50,494 bases of DNA from IMG/VR virus record IMGVR_UViG_3300025853_000135, positions 1-50,494 of that record; one strand, given 5' to 3'. Position numbers and translations under genes: made by a program. The notes under the pieces were generated by a model. That model saw nothing but the letters and a program-made list of their open reading frames with translations, had not been told where the DNA came from and did no database searches. Source of the stretch: a virus. Of the stretch, positions 7,462-18,424 are shown one piece after another; position 1 is the first letter of the stretch; each line of letters opens with the position of its first letter.

Positions 7462-10400
7462 ACGGTATATTCAGTTATTTGACCAGCATCTAACGCTGCT
7501 ATTGCTTGTGCTGTAAATGCGGAACCTTCAGTACCACCATCTTCACGATATGAAATATGGAAATGCGAACCAGTTGCAAATGCAGAAGGGTATCGATACT
7601 CATCCAAAAATTTAAATTGTGGGTTTTTGCCGACTACAAAGCCTTGAATTATTTTTTTAACATTATCGATTGCGATTTCATTCTGTGGTGAATATGTAAC
7701 TGCTTTTTGCTGAGCTAATGGTTTAGGTTTTCTGTTAGGGTTATTTTGCTTTCTAATGGTTATATAATCACTTGGCGTTGGTATTTTTTGACCATTAACA
7801 TAGATTACAAAATCTATTGCGTCACCTGTTTTGTGTCTGCTTTTTGCGCTATCTTTATGAGATGTATCATTTCCAGCTGTAACCTCAATTGTATATGTTG
7901 GGTATAGTTGTTTTATTTTCTTAAAGATAGCTGATGCATATTTTTCAATCTCAGAATTTATGTCCTTACCAGCACTAGTTATTTCCCTATTTTTTTCACG
8001 ATAACCTAGAGATTTAAGTGTCGCTCTTAATTTGTCAGCGTTAGGTGTTTTTGATACGTTAATAGATGGTTTATAATCGTCAGTAATAGCATAATATGCT
8101 GCGTCAATTCTACCACACCAACCATTGACCCAATCGCGATATATTCTAAGATATTTTATATCATTATAAAGTGGTTTATTACCTAACATTCTTCCAGATA
8201 ATGCACTTCCATCATTTAATTCAGTTAAATCATTGGTTATTATATTGTTATAACCAGTTTTGCCTTGTTGATGACTTAAATACGCATCTCTGGTATTCTG
8301 TAGTGATGTTGGGTTTGTATTCAAGTTGAAAAGCGCTAATTGTGCTGCCGCAATTATTGATATTAAATCATCAAAAAATGAATTTGTTCTACGATTATTA
8401 TTTTTAGTGTTTGAAGTATAGTCATTAGGTATAACTAAGGATTTTTTGTTATAATCAACTGTTGAAAAGAATGTGTATTGATTCAAATCTTCTAACTTAT
8501 TAAACAATAAATCAGCCGTTGATTTTGCCACTTGTTTCGCAGCCAAGTCCCCAAACTGCATTAAACCAACATAACCGAGTGGATTCATACCGTCACCGAT
8601 ACCACCCTTATTAGTACCAACGACACTTTCTAATACAGATAAGGTTTTAAGGACTTTAATATCAACCTTTGTTAATTTACTAGCGATGTCAAATATTTCA
8701 TTATAAGTTAAACGTGTACCATTTTTAACTGTATTTGATTCTCTATCAAATAACGAGTTGTTGAAACCATATTCAGTATTTGAATTCCTAAAGTTATATT
8801 CATATATACTTAAATTACCACTACCAGTTGCAGTATCTTCATTGGCATCTTTAACTGGTACTGGGTCATAACCTGTCGTGTTATCAGTATTTACCACTGG
8901 GTCAGGTAAATTATATTTAATTGAAGCTAACTCTTCTGAACCAAGTATCAAATCCTTAATTTCGTATATGTCTTGATTTAATGGTGTATCAACGTCTTTA
9001 ATTCTAACACCAGTAAATTGTGTTGTCATATGATTCGGTTTAATATTATGTGAAGTGTTAATTATCATATAACCACCTCGGAACATTGGTATATTATTTA
9101 GTTGAAAATACATCATAGGTTGTATCATTGGCATACCCATGGCGTCAACTTTAGCGCTATAACTTCTGGTTTGATATACATTAAATAGGTTCTGACCTTT
9201 AAAAGCTGGGTCATTTTTATCACCACTTTTACTTATCTTATCAATGATTACCAAAGATTCTTCAGTTTCAATAAACTCTCTCTGGTCCAAATTTAAGTCC
9301 TTAAAGTAGTTTTGATTTTGTTGTGCATAATTCACCTCAAAAATGGGTATTGCTCTTTGAAATTTCTCAGAATCTGGTGAACTATTAAGTATTTTACTTT
9401 TTATTGGTTTACCACATGGACTAAAATCTACACCATCATCAACGAAATCACTGTTATTACCTAAATCCAGACTTGTTGATGTCTGTCCAGCATAAACACA
9501 AACGAAAGATGGTCCATATGTCGTGTTTCCATCATTGGATACCATATCAATATATGATATCGGTCTAAAAATATCTTTAAGTCCTTTCTCAGTTTTAAAA
9601 TTGATAAAAGTAGGTAACGGAATAAAATTAAAATTATTATTTGCTAGTATATTACTTATTAAATCAAAAAAACTTTGATTATAATTTTTAATTATCAAAT
9701 CTGAAACAACAGTTGGGTTTATTATAAAATCATCACTTATATCAATAAAACCTTTATCTAAAAAACTAAATGAATCAAATAAATTATTATACGCACCAGA
9801 AACACCATTGTCTGAACATGGGTAGAACATTTTACCATCAATATTTTCAGAACCTAACCATTTATTATTTATAGCAGATAAATGTCGATAAATTTGTAAT
9901 TTAATTAAATCATTTGATTTGCTTTGGAATATATTGTTTTTTATAGTGTCTTCATCTATCTTATTTTTACGATAATCGTCATAGAGTCTTTTAAATTCTT
10001 CAACGAAAACCTCTAAGAATTTTTTAAATGTTGTTTTTGCAACTGTTATTGGTTTATATGTACCTGTTAGTTTACTATCATCGCGTTGACCTTGATAAAA
10101 TGGTAGTGGTGATGCGTTAAGTATTGTTAACTGTTTACCAAATAATTTCATCATAGTATTATTAAATTGGGTGTTAAAATTAAACGTTAGGCTGTAATAC
10201 CTACTTTCACCACCAATTACTGCTTTATTCGGGAAAATATATTTATAATTTTCATAATTAATAGGATTATTTTGATACCATGGATTGTCTATATTGACAT
10301 TCGCAGTCATTGCAGAATAATTAACGGTAATAATTCCTTGCCAAGTTGTTAGGTCAGCCAAACCATTATCATTCGAAATATAGCCATCTGGAAAAACTTC

Positions 10401-13400
10401 TAAAATACTTCTTAAATACTTAAAACCAGAGTCGATTGAATTATTATTATTTGACCAGCTTATAAATGTTTGAATAAATTCATCTTTAATCTGTTTCGGT
10501 AAATTTAATAATGTTTTATCAACTTTTCGATATACACCACTTGGACTAAAAAACATTGCTGGTTTATCATCAGCATCAATTTCATCATCAGATAAATTAA
10601 AGAATAACTCATTTGGTTTTGGATATACAGTTATGCCAGGCACTAAATTTATGTTAACATTATTTGTTTTAGTTATTATAGGGTCGATATCATTTTGTTT
10701 ATGATATTCATATCGCCATAATATACTACCAACCCAATAAACCCAAAGTGCTGGAGAATTAATAAATGCGGATGAACTAGTGAACATAGCCATGACACTA
10801 CGATAATCTCCGATTGAGAAATTATTAAATAATGTATTTTCATTAAAATCATTTTCGGTACCATTTAACAAACCTTTTAATGGTAATGAATTCAAAAACA
10901 TAAAAGCTTTAGCTAAATCAGGCTCTTCTGAGATTTCTTGTGCGTAATATAGAGGACTACCAAATAAACTAACATTCCTTAGATGACCTGAGCCACTACC
11001 AGTTTTAGCAAAACCAAAACTTACTTCTGTTAGTACATTGTTTTCAGTTTCAGTATCGGTTATTTGATTATTAACTATCTGTATATTACTACCTTCACTT
11101 TCAAATTCATATAATATAGGATTTTGTGGTACACCACCAACAACGTTAAGCGTATTTAACCCACTATATGTTGGATTTTTAGCCAATCTAGTACCGTAAC
11201 GACTATCAGTATTTGAAAAAAACAATGGTGACATTAGTGAATAACCTTCACTGTTAGAAATAGATTTTGCTTCATCACCATTGGCTGATACTTTTGAAAA
11301 ATCGGTTACACCAAATTTATTTCGCTCAATTGGGTTAGTATTTTTTATCAAATTAGGGGTTGTAATAGCTCCACCACCAAGTTCCTTAAGAGAGTTCTCA
11401 TCTGGATATTTAGAATATAAATCACTTTCTTTATACTCTTCATAAGTTTTAATAGCTTTATCTACAGGTAATTTATAGTCATTTTTTGAATATATTGAGG
11501 TATCTATTATTTTTAGATAAGTAGCACCATCATCAATTTTTTCATCTAAATTTGTACCGTTAACATAATTACCAAGATATGTTGAGGTGACGTTGCTTGA
11601 TGTTTTAGGGTTTTTTATTAATGTAACTCCGTTATAAAATTCTGAACCATCATAATCACCGTCTATAGGTATGTAAGCTCTTCCAGTATCTTCAGTCTGA
11701 ATATAAACATACTTATACTCACTACCAATATCATCCATATATTTCGCTATATTTGGGTGTTTTAAATCTCCAGGAATTACAAATTCACCTTTGGTAAATG
11801 AGTTTATCACATCATCAGCACTTTTATAAAAATCAACTAACGCTGACTTTTTAGTGAAATCTGAATCATCATAACCAATACCATCAAACATATTCCATGC
11901 TTCAAATTTTGCAACAAATTCCAATAAATTAGGATTAGGTACATTAGTATTACTATAACCTGGGTTACCTAAACCAAGATACATGAACATTCGGTACATT
12001 AACAACCTATAATATTCATCTGTTTTTGCAGCACTACCAAGTCTATAATATGGATTTTTAGAATAACCAAAAATACTTATAGGTGTATCAAACGGATTTA
12101 AACAGAACCATGAGCGATTTTGATTTTCTAAAAAACTAGAAAGATTTATATCATCCTGTTTGCTTTTTATTAACGCCTCTAAAAGTTCTTCAACAAAGGC
12201 AACTTCATCAACATTACTTTTATCAACTTTTGAACCTATCCAAGTTTCCTCACCATCCACATTATATTCTGGCCATGGATATATATCTGAACCTTGTCTA
12301 ATATTTAAATCATTTATTAGTTTTTCAAGTTCTTTTTTCCGTTCATCAGATTTAAATGCATTATCAGAAACTCTGGCAACAGCTCTTAAGAATGTTTCAC
12401 AATGAGCAACTAACGTTCTAAATATGGTACCGATTGTTGGGTCAATATTAAAGTTTCTTTTACCATAACGTCTTATTTCTCTAGAAAATTCTTCCCTTAA
12501 CTCTTTGTCATATTTTTCATTTGCCTTTATAATTTCATCTATTTCATCAGTATTTTTTTTAAGGTCATAAACATAAAAATCACCAGTATAATTTGATAAT
12601 TTTCTATCGTTAGTTTTAATTAAATTAGTTACCCTATTTTTATCATCATCAATATTCTTATCATAACCATTATTTGAAGCATTAATAAAATTGTCTATTG
12701 AAGTTTCAATATTTGTGGGTGAATCACCTACTTTTATATCTTCGTATTTTAAAGGTCCAGAAATAATCGGTAGCATATTATCTGGCTCAAATTTAGTTGA
12801 TTGTAGATATTTGTTGATTTCTGAAGTTTTTTCATTTATATTGGACTTGTATTCATTTAAAACATCATCTTTTTTTTCTTTAACATAAACAAAATTTTCA
12901 CCACTAATACTAGGATTCATTCTATTCGCATCATCACCTAAACTAAGTATAAAATCTCGATTAAGTTTTTTTATCTGCAATAAAATATTATTAACTTTAT
13001 TTATAGATGCTATTTTTTGAAAATTTTCACTTTCTTGTTTTATATCTGGTATTGCAGCATTTAATTTGGCAATCTTTTCCAACAAATCGTTTATGGTATT
13101 AACTTGTTTTGACGCATCACTGTCAATAATATTACCATCATAAGCTTCTTTAACCTTTTTAAATTCTTCACCACCTATAGTTGTATATGGTATAGCTTTT
13201 AAATAACCAATCAATAAATCAGTTAACATAGCATAAGTATAACCAATAAATTCAGCGTCAATTTCAAAATTACCAGTTTGGCTATTGAATTTAGCATTCC
13301 ATCTTGTCAAATGTAAACAGTAACTAACCGCTTTACCATAATAACCTTTAACAGTTAAATTAAACAATGGATATGGTAACTCAAAAAATATCCCATATTT

Positions 13401-13817
13401 TGAATTATTACCCCTTGAAATCATATTACCCCTAGTATCAATAAACTGTATTTTAATCAGTGGTGTATATGCTGTATCGAAAGTGATATCAATTGAGCTT
13501 ATACCAAAACCTTCTAATGATTCATCACCTGAAGGTTTATCAAAAGTTGTACTAATATCTGTGTAACTAGTGGTTAAAGACCTATCACATTCACTATTAC
13601 CAAATTGACTACCGTTAATAAAGTTTATCTTACCGATATTATTACCAGAATTGTATAACTTTTCATTAACAATTCTAGACCTAGATTTTGAAGTTGTGGT
13701 AAGTTCTACGTATATTGATAAATCTTCTGGATTAACTGGAACATTTGTTAGATTATTATTATCCAAATTATTAGGGTCAACATATAAACCTCTTGGTATT
13801 TTAGAATATTTTGTCAT
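7458..13817 (-). CDS. Giant baseplate hub protein with lytic transglycosylase-like and M15 peptidase-like C-terminal domains
   Basis: 2119 aa, ATG start. The first 200 residues contain beta-rich structural sequence (GISSIDITFDTAYTPLIKIQ; LPYPLFNLTVKGYYGKAV) expected of a tail-hub protein. A long middle region with coiled-coil stretches (about 240-480) has no recognised enzyme motif. Near 1710-1860 a lysozyme/transglycosylase-like domain appears: VLESVVGTNKGG with a candidate catalytic Glu, NPLGYVGLMQFG, then AYLSHQQGKTGY. Near 1985-2095 an M15 (VanY-like) peptidase follows, with zinc-ligand motif SRHKTGDAIDF and terminal SHFHISY. Together they would cut glycan strands and peptide cross-links during injection, as T4 gp5 lysozyme does. 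It is the last gene of the tail block. Exact hub position is inferred; the M15 motif is clear and the transglycosylase motif fairly clear. Confidence 0.82.
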   Translation of the reverse strand: MTKYSKIPRGLYVDPNNLDNNNLTNVPVNPEDLSIYVELTTTSKSRSRIVNEKLYNSGNNIGKINFINGSQFGNSECDRSLTTSYTDISTTFDKPSGDESLEGFGISSIDITFDTAYTPLIKIQFIDTRGNMISRGNNSKYGIFFELPYPLFNLTVKGYYGKAVSYCLHLTRWNAKFNSQTGNFEIDAEFIGYTYAMLTDLLIGYLKAIPYTTIGGEEFKKVKEAYDGNIIDSDASKQVNTINDLLEKIAKLNAAIPDIKQESENFQKIASINKVNNILLQIKKLNRDFILSLGDDANRMNPSISGENFVYVKEKKDDVLNEYKSNINEKTSEINKYLQSTKFEPDNMLPIISGPLKYEDIKVGDSPTNIETSIDNFINASNNGYDKNIDDDKNRVTNLIKTNDRKLSNYTGDFYVYDLKKNTDEIDEIIKANEKYDKELREEFSREIRRYGKRNFNIDPTIGTIFRTLVAHCETFLRAVARVSDNAFKSDERKKELEKLINDLNIRQGSDIYPWPEYNVDGEETWIGSKVDKSNVDEVAFVEELLEALIKSKQDDINLSSFLENQNRSWFCLNPFDTPISIFGYSKNPYYRLGSAAKTDEYYRLLMYRMFMYLGLGNPGYSNTNVPNPNLLEFVAKFEAWNMFDGIGYDDSDFTKKSALVDFYKSADDVINSFTKGEFVIPGDLKHPNIAKYMDDIGSEYKYVYIQTEDTGRAYIPIDGDYDGSEFYNGVTLIKNPKTSSNVTSTYLGNYVNGTNLDEKIDDGATYLKIIDTSIYSKNDYKLPVDKAIKTYEEYKESDLYSKYPDENSLKELGGGAITTPNLIKNTNPIERNKFGVTDFSKVSANGDEAKSISNSEGYSLMSPLFFSNTDSRYGTRLAKNPTYSGLNTLNVVGGVPQNPILYEFESEGSNIQIVNNQITDTETENNVLTEVSFGFAKTGSGSGHLRNVSLFGSPLYYAQEISEEPDLAKAFMFLNSLPLKGLLNGTENDFNENTLFNNFSIGDYRSVMAMFTSSSAFINSPALWVYWVGSILWRYEYHKQNDIDPIITKTNNVNINLVPGITVYPKPNELFFNLSDDEIDADDKPAMFFSPSGVYRKVDKTLLNLPKQIKDEFIQTFISWSNNNNSIDSGFKYLRSILEVFPDGYISNDNGLADLTTWQGIITVNYSAMTANVNIDNPWYQNNPINYENYKYIFPNKAVIGGESRYYSLTFNFNTQFNNTMMKLFGKQLTILNASPLPFYQGQRDDSKLTGTYKPITVAKTTFKKFLEVFVEEFKRLYDDYRKNKIDEDTIKNNIFQSKSNDLIKLQIYRHLSAINNKWLGSENIDGKMFYPCSDNGVSGAYNNLFDSFSFLDKGFIDISDDFIINPTVVSDLIIKNYNQSFFDLISNILANNNFNFIPLPTFINFKTEKGLKDIFRPISYIDMVSNDGNTTYGPSFVCVYAGQTSTSLDLGNNSDFVDDGVDFSPCGKPIKSKILNSSPDSEKFQRAIPIFEVNYAQQNQNYFKDLNLDQREFIETEESLVIIDKISKSGDKNDPAFKGQNLFNVYQTRSYSAKVDAMGMPMIQPMMYFQLNNIPMFRGGYMIINTSHNIKPNHMTTQFTGVRIKDVDTPLNQDIYEIKDLILGSEELASIKYNLPDPVVNTDNTTGYDPVPVKDANEDTATGSGNLSIYEYNFRNSNTEYGFNNSLFDRESNTVKNGTRLTYNEIFDIASKLTKVDIKVLKTLSVLESVVGTNKGGIGDGMNPLGYVGLMQFGDLAAKQVAKSTADLLFNKLEDLNQYTFFSTVDYNKKSLVIPNDYTSNTKNNNRRTNSFFDDLISIIAAAQLALFNLNTNPTSLQNTRDAYLSHQQGKTGYNNIITNDLTELNDGSALSGRMLGNKPLYNDIKYLRIYRDWVNGWCGRIDAAYYAITDDYKPSINVSKTPNADKLRATLKSLGYREKNREITSAGKDINSEIEKYASAIFKKIKQLYPTYTIEVTAGNDTSHKDSAKSRHKTGDAIDFVIYVNGQKIPTPSDYITIRKQNNPNRKPKPLAQQKAVTYSPQNEIAIDNVKKIIQGFVVGKNPQFKFLDEYRYPSAFATGSHFHISYREDGGTEGSAFTAQAIAALDAGQITEYTV

Positions 13818-13824
13818 ATTGACC

Positions 13825-14145
13825 TTAAGTTAATCCATATAAATTTATGTATCTATTATATGCTGCGATATATCTTTCAACAGCACTATCAAATGGAAAC
13901 GGAACTCTAATTATATCCCTATCCTTAATATCAAACTCCAAACCGCCATATTGTGGATTTGCAGCCATTATTAAAAACCCATGATAACCATTACCATAAT
14001 ACGTTTGACTTAATTTGTCAAGTCTTGTTTCACCAACTTTATATAAAACTTGTTTATCTGTACCAACAATAGGTATCTTTATGCCTGGTATCGGTTTAAC
14101 CGTACCATTAATCTTAAACTTTTCATATCTATCAAAATAAGCCAT
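13825..14145 (-). CDS. 53: Baseplate wedge protein, gp53-like, with LysM fold
   Basis: 106 aa. The core reads VLYKVGETRLDKLSQTYYG, then GFLIMAANPQYGGLEFDI and DRDIIRVPFP. This is the LysM pattern: a start strand with G-E-T-x-L-D-K-L-S, an asparagine in the second helix and a final D-I-I-R-V-P strand. T4 gp53 has a LysM-like domain, and short LysM proteins are standard at this point of contractile-tail clusters. The gene lies between the 1348-aa baseplate protein and the giant hub, 7 nt before the hub's ATG, so they are cotranscribed. The gp53 equivalence is inferred from the domain and context. Confidence 0.75.
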   Translation of the reverse strand: MAYFDRYEKFKINGTVKPIPGIKIPIVGTDKQVLYKVGETRLDKLSQTYYGNGYHGFLIMAANPQYGGLEFDIKDRDIIRVPFPFDSAVERYIAAYNRYINLYGLT

Positions 14146-14156
14146 GTATTATTAAA

Positions 14157-17100
14157 TTAATTTGTTGTAATATTAGCAGTCAACGGTGTTGAAATACCAT
14201 CTAATGTGACTGTTAGTTTGTCTAACGCACCAGGAAAAGCAAACTGTTGATAATCGTAACTCTGATTATCACTAACCATTGACAATTGTAGTTTTTCTAA
14301 AGTATAATTTTCAACCAAATTAACACTACTTAAATTCTGATTAGGATATACCACATTTTGAACCAATCCTGAAGCGTTAACTAGATTGCTATCATCAACA
14401 GTTACGGTTATTTCATAATCTTTTGATAATGCAGTATTGTCAGTGCCATCAATTCTAGAAATTGAGAAATTAAGGGTGTCACCATCCCAGAAAGCTCTAC
14501 TGATTGTCAATCTTTCAATATCTGATTGTTCTGTTGAAGTTTCTACTGGTGGTTGATTAGCATCATTTGCTGAATCAGCTTGAGCTACTTGGTCAGTATC
14601 AGGTACTGTAGTATTATTAGTATTTAAACCTTCGGTATCTGAAGGTTGAGTATCTGTTTTGATTGGTGTTGTTGGATATTCACCTCTATTAGGTATAAAT
14701 TTATCATCTTTCTTTACAATGGTGTCCGATTGTGGACTATAAACTTCAGTATTGGCAAAGAAGTTATATGAAACAGCGTTCTGTAATCTACTTATTGGAC
14801 CACTAAGACTTGAACCACCAATAAATGCAAAGTTAATATCAACAGTACATATCATTGGTTGAACACCAACACCCTCTGGATTTAAATCCCAAACTAATGG
14901 GTCATAAGAGAAATTCAATGAATCTATAACTATCTTGGTATGATAGAAGTCACCAATTCTTAATATACAAACTGGCGATTTACCAAATGCTAAATTATCT
15001 GGTGAACAATTTCTAGTAGCATTTGATACATTATTTAAATCAGTAATTGTTTTACCTTCACTATCCTTAAAAAATCCAGTAGGGCCTTGTCTTGTACATT
15101 GCTGTAAGAATGTTAGTCTACTATTGAAACCTTCTGGTGTTATTGAATGGAATGCTGGGTGAAAATGACCTATTTTTTCACTAATTGACTGGTATACGAA
15201 TTTATCTTCCTGTTCAAGTTTTTTAAAATATGAATATTCAGTATAAAATCTACTTTTAGCCTCACTATTTAAACGGTTTAAGTTAAATTCAATATCTTCT
15301 AATTCTGGTTCAACTTTATTAGGGTTCATTAACTCAGCTAATTCAGAATCCCATTGAAACTCTACAGTTACTTTTGCATTTTCTTTAATATTTTTAGTAC
15401 CTGTAGGTAGCGGAATTCCATTAAAATCAACCAATGGAACACTAACTGTACCACCGTCTTTAACAAAATATCTTCTAATTGTTACTTCATTACCTTGGCT
15501 ATCATAACCTATATCATTACCATTGTATGTTACAATTTCATTTTGAAACCACCTTTCGACAGTTCGACCTCTATTTTCACTCGTAAAATCAGATTCACCT
15601 GGTAAACCATAATGTGTTATAATAACTTTACAAGCTGTACATTGTTCCATTGCCTCGACTAAACCACTGGCAAATGATGCATCGCTTTTACCTTTATTTA
15701 AACCGTAATTAGTATTATCAATTCTAGTAATACCATCATCATCTTCGTAACTACCAAGACCTCCACCAGCACCATTAGGGTTTTCATTGTAATCAATATC
15801 TGTTGGTAAGAATGGTGGTATTGTAATTTCACCATTTTCATAACCATTATCCAATATATCAGCTAAAGTACTTGCATTATAAGGAAAGTAGAATGTAAAA
15901 TCATCAGGTTCTGGTTGTGGTGTATTATTTTCTTCCTTTATTGCTTGATTTAAAGCAATTTCAACCGCTTGTAATTCATTTGCTGATAATCTACTTCTAA
16001 CCCTATCATCAACTTCAAATCCACCAGCAAAGAATGAACTTATTAATTCATCACTTTCACCTTTTAAATTGTTAAGATATGATGGATGGTCAATTATTAT
16101 TTTGAACTGTAAAGTTCCAGTTCTTGTTGTATTATTGTATGTATATATCGGTTCACCTCTACCGATAAAATCAGTTTTCTCCCAATTAACAGACGTATTA
16201 TCAGTAAACGCCATTTCATATGGTGGAAACCACATTATTCTACCCTTTTTACCTGTTATTGGGTCACCATTACCAATCTCTTCTGGTATTAAATTCTGTT
16301 CATAACCAGCCCAAGCTAAATTCTCAATCGAAAACATGTATTTTTTAACTGGTATATCAATTGATGATGTTGTACTATAAGAATACTTGTCATCACTATA
16401 TGGTGCTATTTTGACAAATCCATTATCATCCAACACCGATTTATCTGTATTTCGTCTTTGGTTTGTACCAGCATTTTCCAATAAACCACCATGTTTTTGT
16501 AGTCTATTTACTCTATCATATCTTCTTGAAGAATTAAATGTTCTGAAAAACATTGTTTCTGGGTCAGTTTCCTGATTTAAACCATCATATTTGATTTTAT
16601 TACTACCTCTGGAAGCATAACTTAAACCGTTATTATTAACAACTGCTGAATTGACTTCTGTCTTTTCTTGAACTCTAAAACGGTCATTGACCATTGTTTT
16701 CATTTTTTCATTCTGAATAGAATCAATACCAGCACCAGCATTGAACAATTGTTGAGTTTTACCCAACATTGTTTTCTTATCAAAACGTTCACTGGTTAAT
16801 CCCCAAGTAAATGGTATTGTTTCACTTCCACCATCACCATCATCAACAGTTATTGTCTTATCGGCCAATGATTGAAATCCCGAATTCCTAACCATACCTT
16901 CAAGTTGGTAATTACTTCTTGATATTGGATTATTATCTGAACCAAACTCAATATCAATTACTTGCCCATCAGTTGTTTGAAATGCATATATGTTAGGGTT
17001 TAAACCTTGATTTGGACTTCTTGGGTCTCTTAAGCCTGGTGCATATCCGCTTTTCCTATCGTTAGAACTCAATAAATTTTGACGTAAATTGAAAAATAAT

Positions 17101-18203
17101 GCTTCAACTTGACCCCTTCCAGTATTTTCAATCATACTGTTAGCTCTTTCAATATTACCAATTGGGTTTTCAGAAGAAAATATTGATGATGTTGTTGATA
17201 ACAAACTTACTGGTGTTTGGAAACCTAATATCCTTTCAGCAAAATCCAATACTGCACCTCCACCACCTTTGGCAACCGTAATGCTGTAATTTGGAACTAT
17301 GAAACTATCACCTTGAAGTATACTTATCGGATTGGTATTAACGTTACCTATCGTCTCTTCAATTAAATTAAAAGCCGCATTCTGTCTTATGGCAAAACCT
17401 AATCTATCACCAGCGATTATACCTAATGGTGTTTCTGGTGTATCTGGATTTCTACCACCACTTAATAGACTCGTAACGTCAAATAACGGGTCTGTGCCAC
17501 TAACTGAATAATTTGGTACAATACCACCTAAAAGATTATCTATGACCGTAGAAGCGTTCTTAGAGGCTCCTCCGCCAACGATACCAGCCATTCTTTCAGC
17601 ATAGTTTGGTAAATTCTTATTAGTAACAATTGGTGTAGTTATAATATCAGTCAATATTTGAGATTCAAAATCCAAATATAAATTCTTAGTTGTGATATTC
17701 TTACGATAAGACTTTGAATCATCACTTGAACCTAAATCAGCTAAACTATAATCGTAGTTGATAAAAGTTTCTTCTGTTGGTTGATAGGTTACTAAAGATA
17801 TTGTTGTATTATTCTGTAATAAACCTTGATATTTGTTCTTCAAAGCATTGAATTCCCTATCAAACTCACTGTTTTGGATTATAGGGCTATTTGCTGGTTC
17901 AGGAGTTGCATCATATGGTTGACCATCAGAAACTTCAGTAGCGGTTGTTACAATTGATACTCTTTGGTAATCATTTAATTCACCTTGAAATTTATTATTG
18001 ATAATTAATAAATCCTTATATAAATCACCAATCTCTTCTAAATTATCCGAAGGTCTTACATTTTGAGTACCATTCACAATACTTGCAAATTCCCCAATAT
18101 TGAATAACAAACCTGAAAGACCATTGTCTTCAACAGTATCTGAAGTAATATTTCTTGAAAGTAAACTCTCCCTAATACTTGGTGATAAACTACTTATATC
18201 CAT
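14157..18203 (-). CDS. Large baseplate structural protein (1348 aa), possible OmpA-like insert
   Basis: 1348 aa, ATG start. The N-terminal half is Asn/Gly/Ser-rich with many short beta segments and no catalytic motif. At about 770-870 there is FYFPYNASTLADIL and later KVIITHYGLPGESDFTSEN followed by RGRTVERWF. This is reminiscent of the 'I.G.TD..G....N..LS..RA..V' layout of OmpA-like peptidoglycan-binding domains, though weakly. After it come CILRIGDFYHTKIVIDSLNF and YDPLVWDLNPEGVGVQPMI, which look like a conserved structural core. A Thr/Asp-rich linker and a C-terminal beta-sandwich-like region follow. It lies between the tape measure and gp53-like genes, so a baseplate wedge or hub role is likely. 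A putative late element precedes the start. Confidence 0.75.
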   Translation of the reverse strand: MDISSLSPSIRESLLSRNITSDTVEDNGLSGLLFNIGEFASIVNGTQNVRPSDNLEEIGDLYKDLLIINNKFQGELNDYQRVSIVTTATEVSDGQPYDATPEPANSPIIQNSEFDREFNALKNKYQGLLQNNTTISLVTYQPTEETFINYDYSLADLGSSDDSKSYRKNITTKNLYLDFESQILTDIITTPIVTNKNLPNYAERMAGIVGGGASKNASTVIDNLLGGIVPNYSVSGTDPLFDVTSLLSGGRNPDTPETPLGIIAGDRLGFAIRQNAAFNLIEETIGNVNTNPISILQGDSFIVPNYSITVAKGGGGAVLDFAERILGFQTPVSLLSTTSSIFSSENPIGNIERANSMIENTGRGQVEALFFNLRQNLLSSNDRKSGYAPGLRDPRSPNQGLNPNIYAFQTTDGQVIDIEFGSDNNPISRSNYQLEGMVRNSGFQSLADKTITVDDGDGGSETIPFTWGLTSERFDKKTMLGKTQQLFNAGAGIDSIQNEKMKTMVNDRFRVQEKTEVNSAVVNNNGLSYASRGSNKIKYDGLNQETDPETMFFRTFNSSRRYDRVNRLQKHGGLLENAGTNQRRNTDKSVLDDNGFVKIAPYSDDKYSYSTTSSIDIPVKKYMFSIENLAWAGYEQNLIPEEIGNGDPITGKKGRIMWFPPYEMAFTDNTSVNWEKTDFIGRGEPIYTYNNTTRTGTLQFKIIIDHPSYLNNLKGESDELISSFFAGGFEVDDRVRSRLSANELQAVEIALNQAIKEENNTPQPEPDDFTFYFPYNASTLADILDNGYENGEITIPPFLPTDIDYNENPNGAGGGLGSYEDDDGITRIDNTNYGLNKGKSDASFASGLVEAMEQCTACKVIITHYGLPGESDFTSENRGRTVERWFQNEIVTYNGNDIGYDSQGNEVTIRRYFVKDGGTVSVPLVDFNGIPLPTGTKNIKENAKVTVEFQWDSELAELMNPNKVEPELEDIEFNLNRLNSEAKSRFYTEYSYFKKLEQEDKFVYQSISEKIGHFHPAFHSITPEGFNSRLTFLQQCTRQGPTGFFKDSEGKTITDLNNVSNATRNCSPDNLAFGKSPVCILRIGDFYHTKIVIDSLNFSYDPLVWDLNPEGVGVQPMICTVDINFAFIGGSSLSGPISRLQNAVSYNFFANTEVYSPQSDTIVKKDDKFIPNRGEYPTTPIKTDTQPSDTEGLNTNNTTVPDTDQVAQADSANDANQPPVETSTEQSDIERLTISRAFWDGDTLNFSISRIDGTDNTALSKDYEITVTVDDSNLVNASGLVQNVVYPNQNLSSVNLVENYTLEKLQLSMVSDNQSYDYQQFAFPGALDKLTVTLDGISTPLTANITTN

Positions 18204-18215
18204 TTAACCATTTTT

Positions 18216-18230
18216 CTTTACTGTAAATAG
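18216..18230 (-). promoter_or_regulatory. Putative late-promoter element (TTTACAGTAAA subtype)
   Basis: Coding-strand CTATTTACAGTAAAG, 12 nt before the ATG of the 1348-aa baseplate gene. It has the palindromic core TTTACAGTAAA, shared with the element at 22708-22722 at the same 12-nt distance from its ATG. Confidence 0.55.
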
Positions 18231-18408
18231 TTTAATACTCAAATTTTAAAACTACCTATAGTATTTTAATGGTACCATAGAATATATAAAAGTATATATT
18301 ATATATTAATAACTATATTATATATATTATATTAATTATTTATTATATATATTATAGTATATAGGCCCCCCTTTTATTCCCCCCGTTTGGTTAATGCAAA
18401 TTAACAAA

Positions 18409-18424
18409 ACTTTTCACCAAAAGT
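18409..18424 (-). terminator. Possible weak terminator after the tape measure gene
   Basis: A six-bp stem ACTTTT/AAAAGT with loop GGTG (minus strand) is followed by TTTTG. It lies 22 bases past the tape-measure stop. The stem is AT-rich and the T tract short, so termination may be partial. Confidence 0.4.
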
